Origin: a virus
Strand: one strand, 5' to 3'
Length of the DNA stretch: 21,069 nt
Virus record (IMG/VR): IMGVR_UViG_3300025732_000328
Coordinates: 1 to 21,069 of that record
Part shown: one piece after another, positions 1-5,907 of the stretch
How positions within the stretch are numbered: the first letter of the stretch is position 1
Layout of the letters: each line of letters starts with the position of its first letter
Made by a program: the position numbers and the translations under genes
The notes under the pieces: generated by a model
What the model was told of the DNA's origin: nothing
Seen by the model: only the letters and a program-made list of their open reading frames with translations
The model's database searches: none

Positions 1-50
1 CCACCCGTAAGGCGGGTGCTGATGATGACCCTGATAGAAGGAATATCGAT

Positions 51-155
51 ATGAACCGCGAAGCTTTTCTCCCCTCCTCCACTGGCACCCGCAAGGTGAT
101 CCTTTCCAAGGTTCGCCGGGGCCTTCGCTCCCTTCCCCGTCCCTCTAAGCGCTAA
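51..155 (+). CDS. Small basic protein of unknown function (34 aa)
   Basis: The ORF encodes a very basic, Arg/Lys/Ser/Pro-rich peptide (starts MNREAFLPSS, ends RSLPRPSKR). The sequence AGAAGGA lies 8-14 bases before this ATG and supports the start. The same frame is open to the left edge of the window, so it could instead be the C-terminus of a longer gene. In another frame an upstream gene could end with a TGA at 52-54, giving an ATGA overlap with this start. The next gene begins 14 bases downstream with its own AAGGA site, which fits an operon. I recognise no family. The strong basic charge could suit nucleic-acid or membrane contact, but that is inference. Confidence 0.45.
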   Translation: MNREAFLPSSTGTRKVILSKVRRGLRSLPRPSKR

Positions 156-168
156 GGAAATACGCGCC

Positions 169-372
169 ATGGCAATCCTGCAATTTAATCTTTACGAAGG
201 CCTTGCATCGTACCAGCTGGGGCAGGCGATCCGCATCGCCCCCGCCCTGCGGGAAGTGATCGAAGACTATCGGGCCGAAGGCCTGAATGATCGGGAGATC
301 GTCCAGATCATCGCACGGGTCATCGACCTGATCGACGAAGAACGCGAAACCGAAAAGGGGACAAAGCAATGA
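169..372 (+). CDS. Small hypothetical phage protein (67 aa)
   Basis: The protein is acidic and mostly helical in appearance (starts MAILQFNLYEG, ends EERETEKGTKQ). It has no Cys, no signal peptide and no membrane segment. The start is supported by TAAGGAAA upstream. The stop overlaps the start of the next gene as ATGA, so the two are probably translationally coupled. The initiator A is also the last base of a CGCGCCA heptamer (163-169), one of the repeats dispersed through this window. I do not recognise the family. It is probably one of the small early phage genes in a short rightward operon that ends at the terminator near 640. Confidence 0.7.
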   Translation: MAILQFNLYEGLASYQLGQAIRIAPALREVIEDYRAEGLNDREIVQIIARVIDLIDEERETEKGTKQ

Positions 373-596
373 ACACGTTTGATGCCATTATGATCGCAGA
401 GGGCGTGGAACCCGCCTCTTACGACGAACAGCAGGCTGCATGGCAGCACCTGATCGACACGGGGGTCTGTTGGAACCTTCAAGGGTTCTTTGGCCGCACA
501 GCCAAGGACCTGATCGACCGGGGGGTCTGCAGCCCTCCACCAGCCCGCCCAGCGCCATCGTCGCCACACAGCCCGCTCCACACCATGCATAACTAA
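369..596 (+). CDS. Small phage protein, resembles the DUF7417-type family
   Basis: This 75-aa protein has two similar short units: LIDTGVCW near residues 28-35 and LIDRGVCS near 48-55. They are separated by a segment reading NLQGFFGRTAKDL. That pattern matches a small, widespread phage protein I recall as DUF7417, whose function is unknown; the number is from memory. The family usually ends just after the second unit. Here a Pro/Ser/His-rich tail of about 20 residues follows, which may be a local extension. The start overlaps the upstream stop by 4 bases (ATGA). It is the last gene before the terminator at 622-651. Confidence 0.7.
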   Translation: MNTFDAIMIAEGVEPASYDEQQAAWQHLIDTGVCWNLQGFFGRTAKDLIDRGVCSPPPARPAPSSPHSPLHTMHN

Positions 597-621
597 TAAT
601 CCTTGCATCCATGCGGATTAG

Positions 622-651
622 CGCCCCTCAGAAGCCTCTGGGGGGCGTTTT
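622..651 (+). terminator. Rho-independent terminator of the left rightward operon
   Basis: An 11-bp stem (622-632 paired with 637-647, containing one T-G wobble) closes a 4-base loop and is followed directly by TTTT. It lies 25 bases after the stop of the 75-aa gene and 17 bases before the end of the oppositely oriented primase gene. The T-tract is on the + strand only, so it should stop rightward transcripts. No equivalent T-run follows on the - strand. Confidence 0.85.
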
Positions 652-668
652 CCTTATGATCTTGCGGA

Positions 669-1556
669 TTAGTCTGCCCAGTCTGATCCTACAGCTTCCG
701 GGATCATCACATTGACCCGGAGGTTATCCTTTAGCTTCAACCTTCGCGCCAGAGCGTAGGCCGCACTTTGCCCGGTAAATGATTCGTCGTTATCCCCGAA
801 CACATAGACCTCTTCGACCCCAGCCGGGGCCTGCCATGCTGCAAGCCTGTTGGCATTGATCGTAGACCATACCGGCATCTTAAACTTCTGCGCTGCAGCC
901 ATAGCCGTCTCAATTCCCTCCGCAACGCCTAACAGGCCATCGCGCGGCTCCCAGAGCCTGATCGCGCACCCCTCCGGCAGGCTACCCGGCATAACCCGGC
1001 GCGTGACCTTCTGGCCCTCTGCCGTCAAATAGGTCAGGTGGCAGTTCACAACTGAACCATCGTTTGTACGTACAACTGACACCATGGCAGGCATGCGGGT
1101 CTTAGATCCTGCCTCCCAGCAATCCAGCACTTCGCGGATCGCATTAGAGCGCCAGTGACGGCCAAGGCGACGTGTTAGGTATCTACTAACAGGCCCATCG
1201 TCTGCAGGCCGCTGTGCGCGCTCCCAGAGGCTTTTAATGGCATGCATCTCCTTGGCAGTGTCCCGCTCCTGAACCCGCACGGCAGGCACATACATGGCGC
1301 GCTGCTTTACCTCTTCCAGCACTGTTGCCACAGGCTTACCCGTGACCTTCGTTACAAGCATAACTCCATCGCCAGATCCGCAAGAATTGCATATCCAGTC
1401 ACCCACCCCGTTTTTATCGTCAAATCGGAATCGGTCTTTCCCGCCGCATATCGGGCAGGGGCCGTGCCTCTTATTCAGGTAAGTAGATGCGACGCCCAGC
1501 TCTGGGAGCAAACCGCGCCAACGGCCTTTCGCTATTTCCCGCACGCTTTGATTCAT
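669..1556 (-). CDS. DNA primase, P4-type zinc finger plus Toprim
   Basis: This 295-aa protein would make RNA primers for phage DNA replication. A zinc-binding motif lies at residues 31-60 (C34, C37, C56, C59; HGPCPICGG then WICNSCGSGDG), typical of phage P4 alpha-type primases. A Toprim-like domain follows: LLGVAEGIET near 208-217 supplies the acidic residues, and GDND at 254-257 the metal-binding pair. It ends with SDWAD, as in related primases. There is no helicase domain. That activity is probably supplied by the SF2 helicase encoded immediately upstream. The start at 1556 follows a GAGGCGGG site and matches the expected distance to the zinc finger. It places the first 86 bases inside the helicase gene in another frame. 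Confidence 0.93.
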   Translation of the reverse strand: MNQSVREIAKGRWRGLLPELGVASTYLNKRHGPCPICGGKDRFRFDDKNGVGDWICNSCGSGDGVMLVTKVTGKPVATVLEEVKQRAMYVPAVRVQERDTAKEMHAIKSLWERAQRPADDGPVSRYLTRRLGRHWRSNAIREVLDCWEAGSKTRMPAMVSVVRTNDGSVVNCHLTYLTAEGQKVTRRVMPGSLPEGCAIRLWEPRDGLLGVAEGIETAMAAAQKFKMPVWSTINANRLAAWQAPAGVEEVYVFGDNDESFTGQSAAYALARRLKLKDNLRVNVMIPEAVGSDWAD

Positions 1557-3009
1557 TTTCCCGCCTCTTTGCTTTCACGATATTGTGGTGCTTAATCCAT
1601 GACATTGTTTCAGGCGATATCGTCGCACTGGGTGCTACACTTCCATGCGGTGGGCCTTTGCCCATCCTATCCTTGTATGCGTGATAAGCCCAACCTCTTT
1701 TCCATCCGCGACCGTCAGCGTAATTCAAAAGCTCTGAATAAAATTGCACCTTTCTTTCGACAGGCCAATCTTTCGCTTTCACTGCTTTGTCGCGCGTTAG
1801 TTCGTATAATTCGCCTTCTGCATTTTCGACATCGCTTCGTGGAGTAGGAACGAAGCCACACGCCGGACATTCGCGCACTTTCGGCGGGCGCAGAAAAGAG
1901 CATTGCGGGCATTCTTTCGGCAATCTTTCTTTTGGTTTTGGTTCAGCACGTTTGCGTTCTCCATCATCTAATTCAGTGTGGTGAATTTCAGTTACAAATC
2001 CTAAGCGTAGTGTCGTGTCGCTATGATCTAATATCAGGCAATGATCTTTGCCCTTTGCAGTGCGCAGACCGCGACCAATCATCTGCGTATACAGAATTTC
2101 ACTTTTTGTAGGGCGCGCCAAAATGATGCATCGAACGTCTGCATCAAAACCTGTGGTAAGAACGCCAACATTGCATATGACCTTTACATCGCCATTGTCG
2201 AAACGCTTCACGATTTCATTGCGCGCAGGACGATCCGTATGCGCATCCATATATTCCGCGACAACACCAGCGTCGATAAATTGCTGTTGAATGTGTTTCG
2301 CATGCGTTCTGTTTACAGCGAAGCAGATCGTCTGCCTATTTTCACCGCGCTCCATCCATGTCGAAACAATATCAGCCACCAGCTGGCCTTGATCCATTGC
2401 ATCAGCAAGGCCTTTCAATTCGTAATCGCCTGCAACCGTTTTGACGTTCTTAAGATCAGGATGCGCTGGCGCGAACACTTTGAAGTCTGACAAGTGGCCG
2501 CGTTCGATCAGATCCTGCGTGGTCACGGCAATGATCAAATCGTCCCAGATCTTGCCCATTCCTTTCTGCCATGGTGTAGCAGTCAGCCCGACGAAGGGCG
2601 TGTCTTTCCATTCTTCGTATCCAGCCCAATCGTGCAGGAATTTGAACATCACATGCGCTTCGTCGATGATAACCAGATCAGCCTCTGGAATTTTACGGCG
2701 CATTAGCGTTTGGATAGAGCAAATTTGCACGGGCTGTCGCCAATCCGTCATTTCATGCATGCCCTGCATCACGCCGATATCCCATATGCCGTTTGCTTGG
2801 AAGCGTTCGACGGTCTGGTCGATCAGGGATAGGGCAGGCACGCAGAAGATCACCTTACGGTCCTTCTGTCGCGCCATGTTGATGATGGCTGCAGCAATGA
2901 TCGTTTTCCCCGCGCCTGTCGGTGCCATAAGCACTGGCCGCTTGCGACCGCTGATCAACGAAGCGCGAAGAAGATCGATTGCCTTTTGCTGATAATCACG
3001 AAGATTCAT
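1471..3009 (-). CDS. SF2 DEAD/DEAH-box helicase
   Basis: This 512-aa ATP-dependent superfamily 2 helicase (ResIII/UvsW-like layout) probably acts at phage replication forks or on recombination intermediates. Visible motifs are the Q-like LRDYQ at the N-terminus, Walker A APTGAGKT (29-36), DEAH (116-119), motif III TAT (143-145), TTGFD (285-289) and motif VI QMIGRGLR (309-316). A four-Cys zinc ribbon follows (C367, C370, C381, C384), which is common in phage helicases of this type. The C-terminal 28 codons overlap the primase start. The gene overlaps the upstream DUF3310 gene by 4 bases (ATGA), so DUF3310, helicase and primase appear to be one translationally coupled unit. The exact strand polarity and substrate cannot be told from sequence. 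Confidence 0.95.
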   Translation of the reverse strand: MNLRDYQQKAIDLLRASLISGRKRPVLMAPTGAGKTIIAAAIINMARQKDRKVIFCVPALSLIDQTVERFQANGIWDIGVMQGMHEMTDWRQPVQICSIQTLMRRKIPEADLVIIDEAHVMFKFLHDWAGYEEWKDTPFVGLTATPWQKGMGKIWDDLIIAVTTQDLIERGHLSDFKVFAPAHPDLKNVKTVAGDYELKGLADAMDQGQLVADIVSTWMERGENRQTICFAVNRTHAKHIQQQFIDAGVVAEYMDAHTDRPARNEIVKRFDNGDVKVICNVGVLTTGFDADVRCIILARPTKSEILYTQMIGRGLRTAKGKDHCLILDHSDTTLRLGFVTEIHHTELDDGERKRAEPKPKERLPKECPQCSFLRPPKVRECPACGFVPTPRSDVENAEGELYELTRDKAVKAKDWPVERKVQFYSELLNYADGRGWKRGWAYHAYKDRMGKGPPHGSVAPSATISPETMSWIKHHNIVKAKRRENESKRAGNSERPLARFAPRAGRRIYLPE

Positions 3010-3209
3010 TTTTCACCATATTGGTGCTGCAGAATGAAATGCAGATATTGGATTGCTTTTTTGATGTCTTGCGCGCCGCCTTTTTCGCGGTGGCGCGTGA
3101 CATATTTAATGACATTGCCTTCGCAATATCCCATTCCGTTTTCCATGATGTAGCGGATTGGCTCTATCGCTTTGTTGCGATAATGATCACCGCCAACCTG
3201 ATCAGACAT
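3006..3209 (-). CDS. DUF3310 domain protein
   Basis: This 67-aa protein matches DUF3310, a small phage family whose biochemical role is not settled. Members have been called SaV-like or nucleotide-kinase-like. The family signature is visible: GGDHY at residues 6-10, PI at 17-18, EGNVIKYVTRH at 30-40, KGG at 43-45 and a C-terminal helix with KAIQYL. The start has a strong upstream GGAGAAAGAAG. The gene overlaps the helicase by 4 bases and itself overlaps the end of the preceding 56-aa ORF. Its position next to helicase and primase suggests a replication or nucleotide-metabolism role, which is inference from context. Confidence 0.92.
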   Translation of the reverse strand: MSDQVGGDHYRNKAIEPIRYIMENGMGYCEGNVIKYVTRHREKGGAQDIKKAIQYLHFILQHQYGEK

Positions 3210-3372
3210 CTTCTTTCTCCATAAATTTCAATCGCGGTAAGCTGACCTTGACCGTCTGGGCGCGCTTCGTCAAATAAATTTTCGCCGTATCCATCGATTG
3301 GTAGATACGTCCCTCTTCGCAGGCGTTGCGCTCTTGCACCGACATCTTTTTGTGTTTGCGTTTTCTAATCAT
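3202..3372 (-). CDS. Small basic hypothetical protein (56 aa)
   Basis: The ORF starts MIRKRKHKKMSVQERNACEE and ends LKFMEKEDV. The first ten residues are extremely basic. Its last codons contain the ribosome-binding site of the DUF3310 gene, and its TGA lies just inside that gene, as in the other coupled pairs of this arm. A GGGGT tract lies close upstream of the ATG. I recognise no family. A competing frame over the same bases is open for about 65 codons after a TAG at 3365-3367, so the coding frame is likely but not certain. Confidence 0.55.
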   Translation of the reverse strand: MIRKRKHKKMSVQERNACEEGRIYQSMDTAKIYLTKRAQTVKVSLPRLKFMEKEDV

Positions 3373-3397
3373 AGTAACCCCACATTGCTTCAGACAT
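3365..3397 (-). CDS. Possible 10-residue leader peptide
   Basis: A mini-ORF reads MSEAMWGYYD then TAG. Its stop overlaps the ATG of the 56-aa ORF by 8 bases, so translating it would carry ribosomes onto the next start. A purine-rich GGAAGCGGAA precedes the ATG. It is far too short for statistics, and I list it only because of the tight coupling geometry. Confidence 0.25.
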   Translation of the reverse strand: MSEAMWGYYD

Positions 3398-3473
3398 GGT
3401 TCCGCTTCCGCATAACCCCCTGATCCCTGCCGGGACCAATGCGTTTGGAGGGGCGCTTACAGCAACCGTTTAG

Positions 3474-3561
3474 CTGGACTGCGGGCTATCGTGCCGCCAG
3501 ACGCCCCCCGGTCCGAAGTGTCGGACGCATCCCTTGCGGGCAGGGTTTGTTATAGGTCCAG
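3474..3561 (-). ncRNA. Candidate folded RNA or leader element
   Basis: CTGGAC at 3474-3479 can pair with GTCCAG at 3556-3561 across about 76 bases. Inside lie a perfect 6-bp hairpin (GTCCGA 3511-3516 with TCGGAC 3521-3526, 4-base loop) and a 4-bp hairpin (CCCT 3531-3534 with AGGG 3542-3545). The nested layout suggests a multi-branched RNA upstream of the helicase operon, read leftward. I cannot match it to a known riboswitch or ncRNA class. Strand is assumed from the flanking genes. The pairings are short and could be accidental in GC-rich DNA. Confidence 0.3.
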
Positions 3562-3672
3562 TTATCCTTCAGCCTGCGCGGCAGTCAGGGCGTCGGAAGC
3601 CGTTTTCACGGAAAGTTCCGCCGATTGCATTTCTGGTGCTACCCACCAGCTGGCCTGTTTGATTGGCGGCAT
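3562..3672 (-). CDS. Doubtful 36-aa ORF
   Basis: The ORF starts MPPIKQASWWVAPEMQSAEL and ends DALTAAQAEG, then TAA. The composition looks protein-like, with Trp-Trp and an Ala-rich helical end. However, it has no clear ribosome-binding site and matches no family I know. Its ATG sits 4 bases beyond the TGA of a preceding 19-aa ORF (3677-3736), which has AAAAGG before its own ATG. The pair could be coupled micro-genes, remnants of one longer gene split by a frameshift, or chance. Confidence 0.25.
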   Translation of the reverse strand: MPPIKQASWWVAPEMQSAELSVKTASDALTAAQAEG

Positions 3673-3766
3673 ACAGTCAAAACCCGCCTGAACCCCGTAG
3701 CGTCATCGCAGTCGGCAAAGCCGGGATACGCGCCATGGTTTGGGCCTTTTGCGGGATTCGACTTGC

Positions 3767-3795
3767 AAAAAAGAGCAAACAATGTTTTTACTCTT
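3767..3795 (-). terminator. Weak terminator-like hairpin, leftward
   Basis: On the - strand AAGAG (3795-3791) and AAAC (3787-3784) pair with GTTT (3780-3777) and CTCTT (3775-3771) around a 3-base loop, with small internal bulges. The stem runs straight into TTTT (3770-3767). It would end leftward transcripts coming from the 4676-3905 genes. The stem is A/T-rich and interrupted, so efficiency is doubtful. Confidence 0.35.
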
Positions 3796-3833
3796 CTTGC
3801 TGAACCTGTCCCGCGAAAGACTTATCGGTTCAG

Positions 3834-3870
3834 TGTGGCCCCTGTAGAGCGACTAGCTCCGGGGGCCACA
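3834..3870. other. Long hairpin downstream of the HTH gene
   Basis: A perfect 9-bp stem (3834-3842 with 3862-3870) continues through a T-G and a G-C pair. A 2-base bulge and four more pairs follow (GAGC 3847-3850 with GCTC 3856-3859), closing a 5-base loop. No T-tract follows on either strand. It starts about 34 bases after the end of the HTH gene. It could stabilise the mRNA 3' end, act as a factor-dependent terminator, or be a protein-binding site. Confidence 0.55.
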
Positions 3871-3904
3871 ACTTCATTCACCGTATGCCATGACCCATTT
3901 AGAG

Positions 3905-4102
3905 TCAATTAGCCAATTCCATCTCCAGAAGCTTCATTGCCATTGGAGGCATGGCGCGTTCGCCGGAAAGCCACTTGTAGATGGTTCTTTCATGTACGCC
4001 TAAGAGCGCTGCGGCCTCTTTATTCAAGATCTGCTTTTCCCACAGCAACCGTGCCAGCTGAACACCTAGGTCAGTATTGCTGTCCATTTTCTTTTTTCCC
4101 AT
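3905..4102 (-). CDS. Helix-turn-helix DNA-binding protein (XRE-like)
   Basis: From the chosen start at 4102 the protein is 65 aa (starts MGKKKMDSNTDLG). An HTH reads NKEAAALLGVHERTIYKWLS, with the recognition helix around HERTIYKWL, then GERAMPPMAMKLLEMEL. This fits an XRE/Cro-type or plasmid-style transcription regulator. AAGGA lies 8 bases before the ATG at 4102, so I prefer it over an upstream in-frame ATG at 4147. The gene overlaps the preceding gene by 32 bases. The ligand and operators are unknown. The nearby intergenic stretch at 3398-3904 is the obvious place to look for targets. Confidence 0.8.
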   Translation of the reverse strand: MGKKKMDSNTDLGVQLARLLWEKQILNKEAAALLGVHERTIYKWLSGERAMPPMAMKLLEMELAN

Positions 4103-4274
4103 TTTGGATGTCCTTAGCGCATAGTTTTTGCAGGTGCTGGACCACATCGAATTCGGTCCAAACGTCAGACGGATCTGCCGGGCGATTCTTCAGCTGGCAA
4201 AAATAATACCATAGCGACGGGTTCACCTGTGCGCATGGTTCAAGGCGCGGATGTTTCGGTGGTGTGATTTTCAT
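4071..4274 (-). CDS. Hypothetical protein (67 aa)
   Basis: The frame is open further upstream, but the ATG at 4274 follows AGAGGGGG closely and lies just after the end of the preceding gene, so I use it. The protein starts MKITPPKHPRLEPCAQVNPS, contains an aromatic patch SLWYYF near residues 19-24, and ends in a Lys/Asn/Gln-rich tail. I recognise no family. It overlaps the HTH gene by 32 bases, which couples the two. Confidence 0.65.
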   Translation of the reverse strand: MKITPPKHPRLEPCAQVNPSLWYYFCQLKNRPADPSDVWTEFDVVQHLQKLCAKDIQNGKKENGQQY

Positions 4275-4291
4275 GGCCCCCTCTGGCGCGT

Positions 4292-4492
4292 TTAGAATTG
4301 CGGGTCGAATTGTTCGCCCATACCAAGACGCTCTTTCAAACGATCCACGACGCGCCAATAGTAGGTGGCCGCGTATGTGTCGCCTTCCCATTCCGCTTCT
4401 TTAGCAAGGCGGATGGTTTCCTTTAACGTTTCAGTCAGAAGAGGCACTGATGGCCCCTTTGACACGTTGTTAGGCAGTTCAAGCGTTGTCAT
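4292..4492 (-). CDS. Hypothetical small protein (66 aa)
   Basis: The protein starts MTTLELPNNVSKG and is mainly helical, with TLKETIRLAKEAEWEGDTY and VVDRLKERLGMG. The A/Y/W-rich centre (YAATYYWRVVD) resembles a short helical hairpin. It overlaps the end of the upstream 65-aa gene by 14 bases, and its ribosome-binding site (GAGGAGATGG) lies within that gene. No family is recognised. Confidence 0.72.
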   Translation of the reverse strand: MTTLELPNNVSKGPSVPLLTETLKETIRLAKEAEWEGDTYAATYYWRVVDRLKERLGMGEQFDPQF

Positions 4493-4676
4493 CTTCCATC
4501 TCCTCTTCCGTCAATGGTGCGACTTCGTAAACTCTTTCAACCTTATTGATGTAATAGCCTTTGCCAGTGCGCTTGCGCAGACGATCAACATGATCTTTTG
4601 CGTTTTCAAATTTATGCGCATAGGCAATCGACTGCGTATGCGGGTCGCCTTCTGCGATGATGGTGTAAATCGTCAT
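4479..4676 (-). CDS. Hypothetical small protein (65 aa)
   Basis: The start follows a strong GGGGGGAG site. The protein begins with a short beta-strand-like segment (MTIYTIIAEGD). It continues through a basic helix (HVDRLRKRTGKG) into KVERVYEVAPL and ends in a very acidic tail (TEEEMEDDNA). The beta-alpha-beta feel suggests a small compact domain. I cannot assign it. It belongs to the leftward early cluster, 11 bases after the preceding 121-aa gene. Confidence 0.75.
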   Translation of the reverse strand: MTIYTIIAEGDPHTQSIAYAHKFENAKDHVDRLRKRTGKGYYINKVERVYEVAPLTEEEMEDDNA

Positions 4677-4687
4677 TGCTCCCCCCT

Positions 4688-5053
4688 TTACGCCGGAACT
4701 TTAGGAACAATGGTGACACGTTCGGTTTTCTTGATGTCTGTCGTTGCGTCTTCGACAAGAACCTTGAACACCGCTTCATCGACCAGCTTTTCTGTCAGGT
4801 CAGTTGACACTTTGACGGTCGAAATTTTCTTGAACAGCGCAGCGCCGACAACAGCACGAACCGTATCAGGGTCGAACGTAAGCGTTTCGACGGGTGTAAT
4901 TTTAAGATCGCTGTGCGTGCCTTCAAAGATCTTAAGATCTTCAGCCTTAAGCTTCTTTTTGATGGCATCTTTTGTAGCCTTAGCAGCTTTTTCAGCTGCA
5001 TCAGCGCGGATGTATTCGTCCACAAGGGAGGTAAGGGCTGCTGTATTCGACAT
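4688..5053 (-). CDS. Coiled-coil N-terminal phage protein of unknown function (121 aa)
   Basis: I start at the ATG at 5053 because TAGGAG lies 9 bases upstream. An earlier in-frame ATG at 5113 lacks this. Residues about 8-37 form a charged Ala/Lys/Glu helix likely to be a coiled coil (EYIRADAAEKAAKATKDAI). A beta-rich part follows (SDLKITPVETLTFDPDTVRA), and the end is Thr/Val-rich. This layout of a short coiled coil plus a small beta domain is common in phage early proteins that sit beside recombination genes. The function is unknown. It is separated from the next upstream gene by about 100 bases that show nothing clear. Confidence 0.75.
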   Translation of the reverse strand: MSNTAALTSLVDEYIRADAAEKAAKATKDAIKKKLKAEDLKIFEGTHSDLKITPVETLTFDPDTVRAVVGAALFKKISTVKVSTDLTEKLVDEAVFKVLVEDATTDIKKTERVTIVPKVPA

Positions 5054-5156
5054 ATCAATTTCTCCTAATGGCAAAAGCGCCATGTCCGAACCATACGCCA
5101 GCCCATTGGGCATGTCAAATCGATAATGAATCGGCCCAAAAAGCCCTAAATTTCAA

Positions 5157-5393
5157 TCACTTAGCCTTCTGACGGTGGACCTCCCTGACCAGCTCTTGAT
5201 TCGCTTCCAGCCACTTTAAGGTGGCCAAAGCGGCCTCTAGGGCAGGGAGCCGCCCCGTCTGGTAGTCCACGTCATGTTGTGGCCTTTCCTTCCGGCGCAC
5301 TAGATCCCGCAGGGTCGATATAAATCCGCGCCTGTTCGCCACCGTTAATTCAATTTCAAATATCTGCGTTGCTAACGGAATTTTAGCGGCCAT
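5157..5393 (-). CDS. Hypothetical small helical protein (78 aa)
   Basis: The start (MAAKIPLATQIFEIEL) follows AGGAAACT and overlaps the end of the methyltransferase gene by 11 bases. The protein is alpha-helical and rich in Arg, Leu and Ala, with a long second half (LPALEAALATLKWLEANQEL) likely to form a helix or coiled coil. I see no Cys, motif or membrane segment and recognise no family. The tight overlap suggests joint expression with the methyltransferase. Confidence 0.72.
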   Translation of the reverse strand: MAAKIPLATQIFEIELTVANRRGFISTLRDLVRRKERPQHDVDYQTGRLPALEAALATLKWLEANQELVREVHRQKAK

Positions 5394-5907
5394 AGAAAAC
5401 AGTTTCCTCTACATCGTCGGGTAAAAATAAATACCAAGCGCAATTATCTTTCCCAACCATTTTTGTTTCTGGAAACCATTTCACGCGGCCAACAGAAACA
5501 ATTCTGTCGCAGCGTGTAAGAAACGGAATAGCTTGCTTTGTGTGCATCCAATCTGCATCAAACAACAACCATGTCGGAAGCATATTAGAAAACACATCTA
5601 TCAATGGATGCAGCACATCACGATCCCATGGCGGGTTAGTGATAATTAAATCAGCATCGTGCAGATCGCGTTCTGTCAGCTGCATCGCGTCCATTGGCAA
5701 CACAGATGATGATCGCGGTTTGATATCGTAAGCAGCGCTGCAAAGAAGACCGTGACTTTCCAGATGACTAATTAGAGCGCCATCGCCAGCGCATGGTTCG
5801 ACAAAAAATTCACCGCCATGCAAATGCGGGAATAGCGGTTCGACAGCCGCTAACGGCGTTGGATAAAAATCGCGTTCGATACGTTCAAAGTCAGATCTCT
5901 TTCCCAC
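5383..5907 (-). CDS. SAM-dependent DNA methyltransferase (probable N6-adenine type)
   Basis: This 174-aa class I methyltransferase has the SAM-binding motif I FVEPCAGDGAL (35-45) and the catalytic motif IV NPPW (91-94), typical of amino-methyltransferases acting on adenine or cytosine in DNA. The N-terminal DFYPTP is shared by small phage members. There is little room for a target-recognition domain, so specificity cannot be predicted. No restriction endonuclease lies next to it, so it is probably an orphan used to modify phage DNA or evade host restriction. The start codon is GTG, preceded by AGGGG. The gene overlaps rusA by 17 bases and the next gene by 11. Confidence 0.88.
   Translation of the reverse strand: MGKRSDFERIERDFYPTPLAAVEPLFPHLHGGEFFVEPCAGDGALISHLESHGLLCSAAYDIKPRSSSVLPMDAMQLTERDLHDADLIITNPPWDRDVLHPLIDVFSNMLPTWLLFDADWMHTKQAIPFLTRCDRIVSVGRVKWFPETKMVGKDNCAWYLFLPDDVEETVFYGR

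Larger units (their letters stand above)
3398..3904. other. 500-bp intergenic stretch, structured, no clear gene
   Basis: This is the only stretch over 300 bases without a convincing gene. It lies inside the leftward arm, between the HTH gene (stop at 3905) and the leader/DUF3310/helicase operon. It contains a long hairpin at 3834-3870, a weak terminator-like hairpin at 3767-3795 and a nested fold at 3474-3561. It also has two tiny leftward ORFs, one of 19 aa (3677-3736) and one of 36 aa (3562-3672). A rightward 25-codon ORF (3397-3474) and the longer rightward open frames look like chance. I see no tRNA cloverleaf and no sigma70 promoter with both boxes. It plausibly holds the control region or a non-coding RNA for the helicase-primase operon. 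Confidence 0.6.

Noticed and set aside
2-18. Hairpin CACCCG/CGGGTG at the left edge as a terminator
   Set aside because: The 6-bp stem has no T-tract on either strand and is too near the window edge to judge; it may be inside an upstream coding region.
2041-2992. Rightward ORFs of 149 and 183 aa opposite the helicase
   Set aside because: They are antisense to clear helicase motifs and lack recognisable protein features.
3474-3663. Rightward 62-codon frame after a TAG in the intergenic stretch
   Set aside because: It is rich in Arg, Pro and Cys, has no start signal, and most likely reflects GC-rich DNA.
3767-3870. tRNA gene in the intergenic stretch
   Set aside because: The hairpins do not assemble into a cloverleaf, and no acceptor, T-loop or CCA pattern is present.
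4365-5126. 253-aa rightward ORF
   Set aside because: It lies opposite three leftward genes with good ribosome sites and overlaps; its Ser/Val-rich sequence shows no domain.
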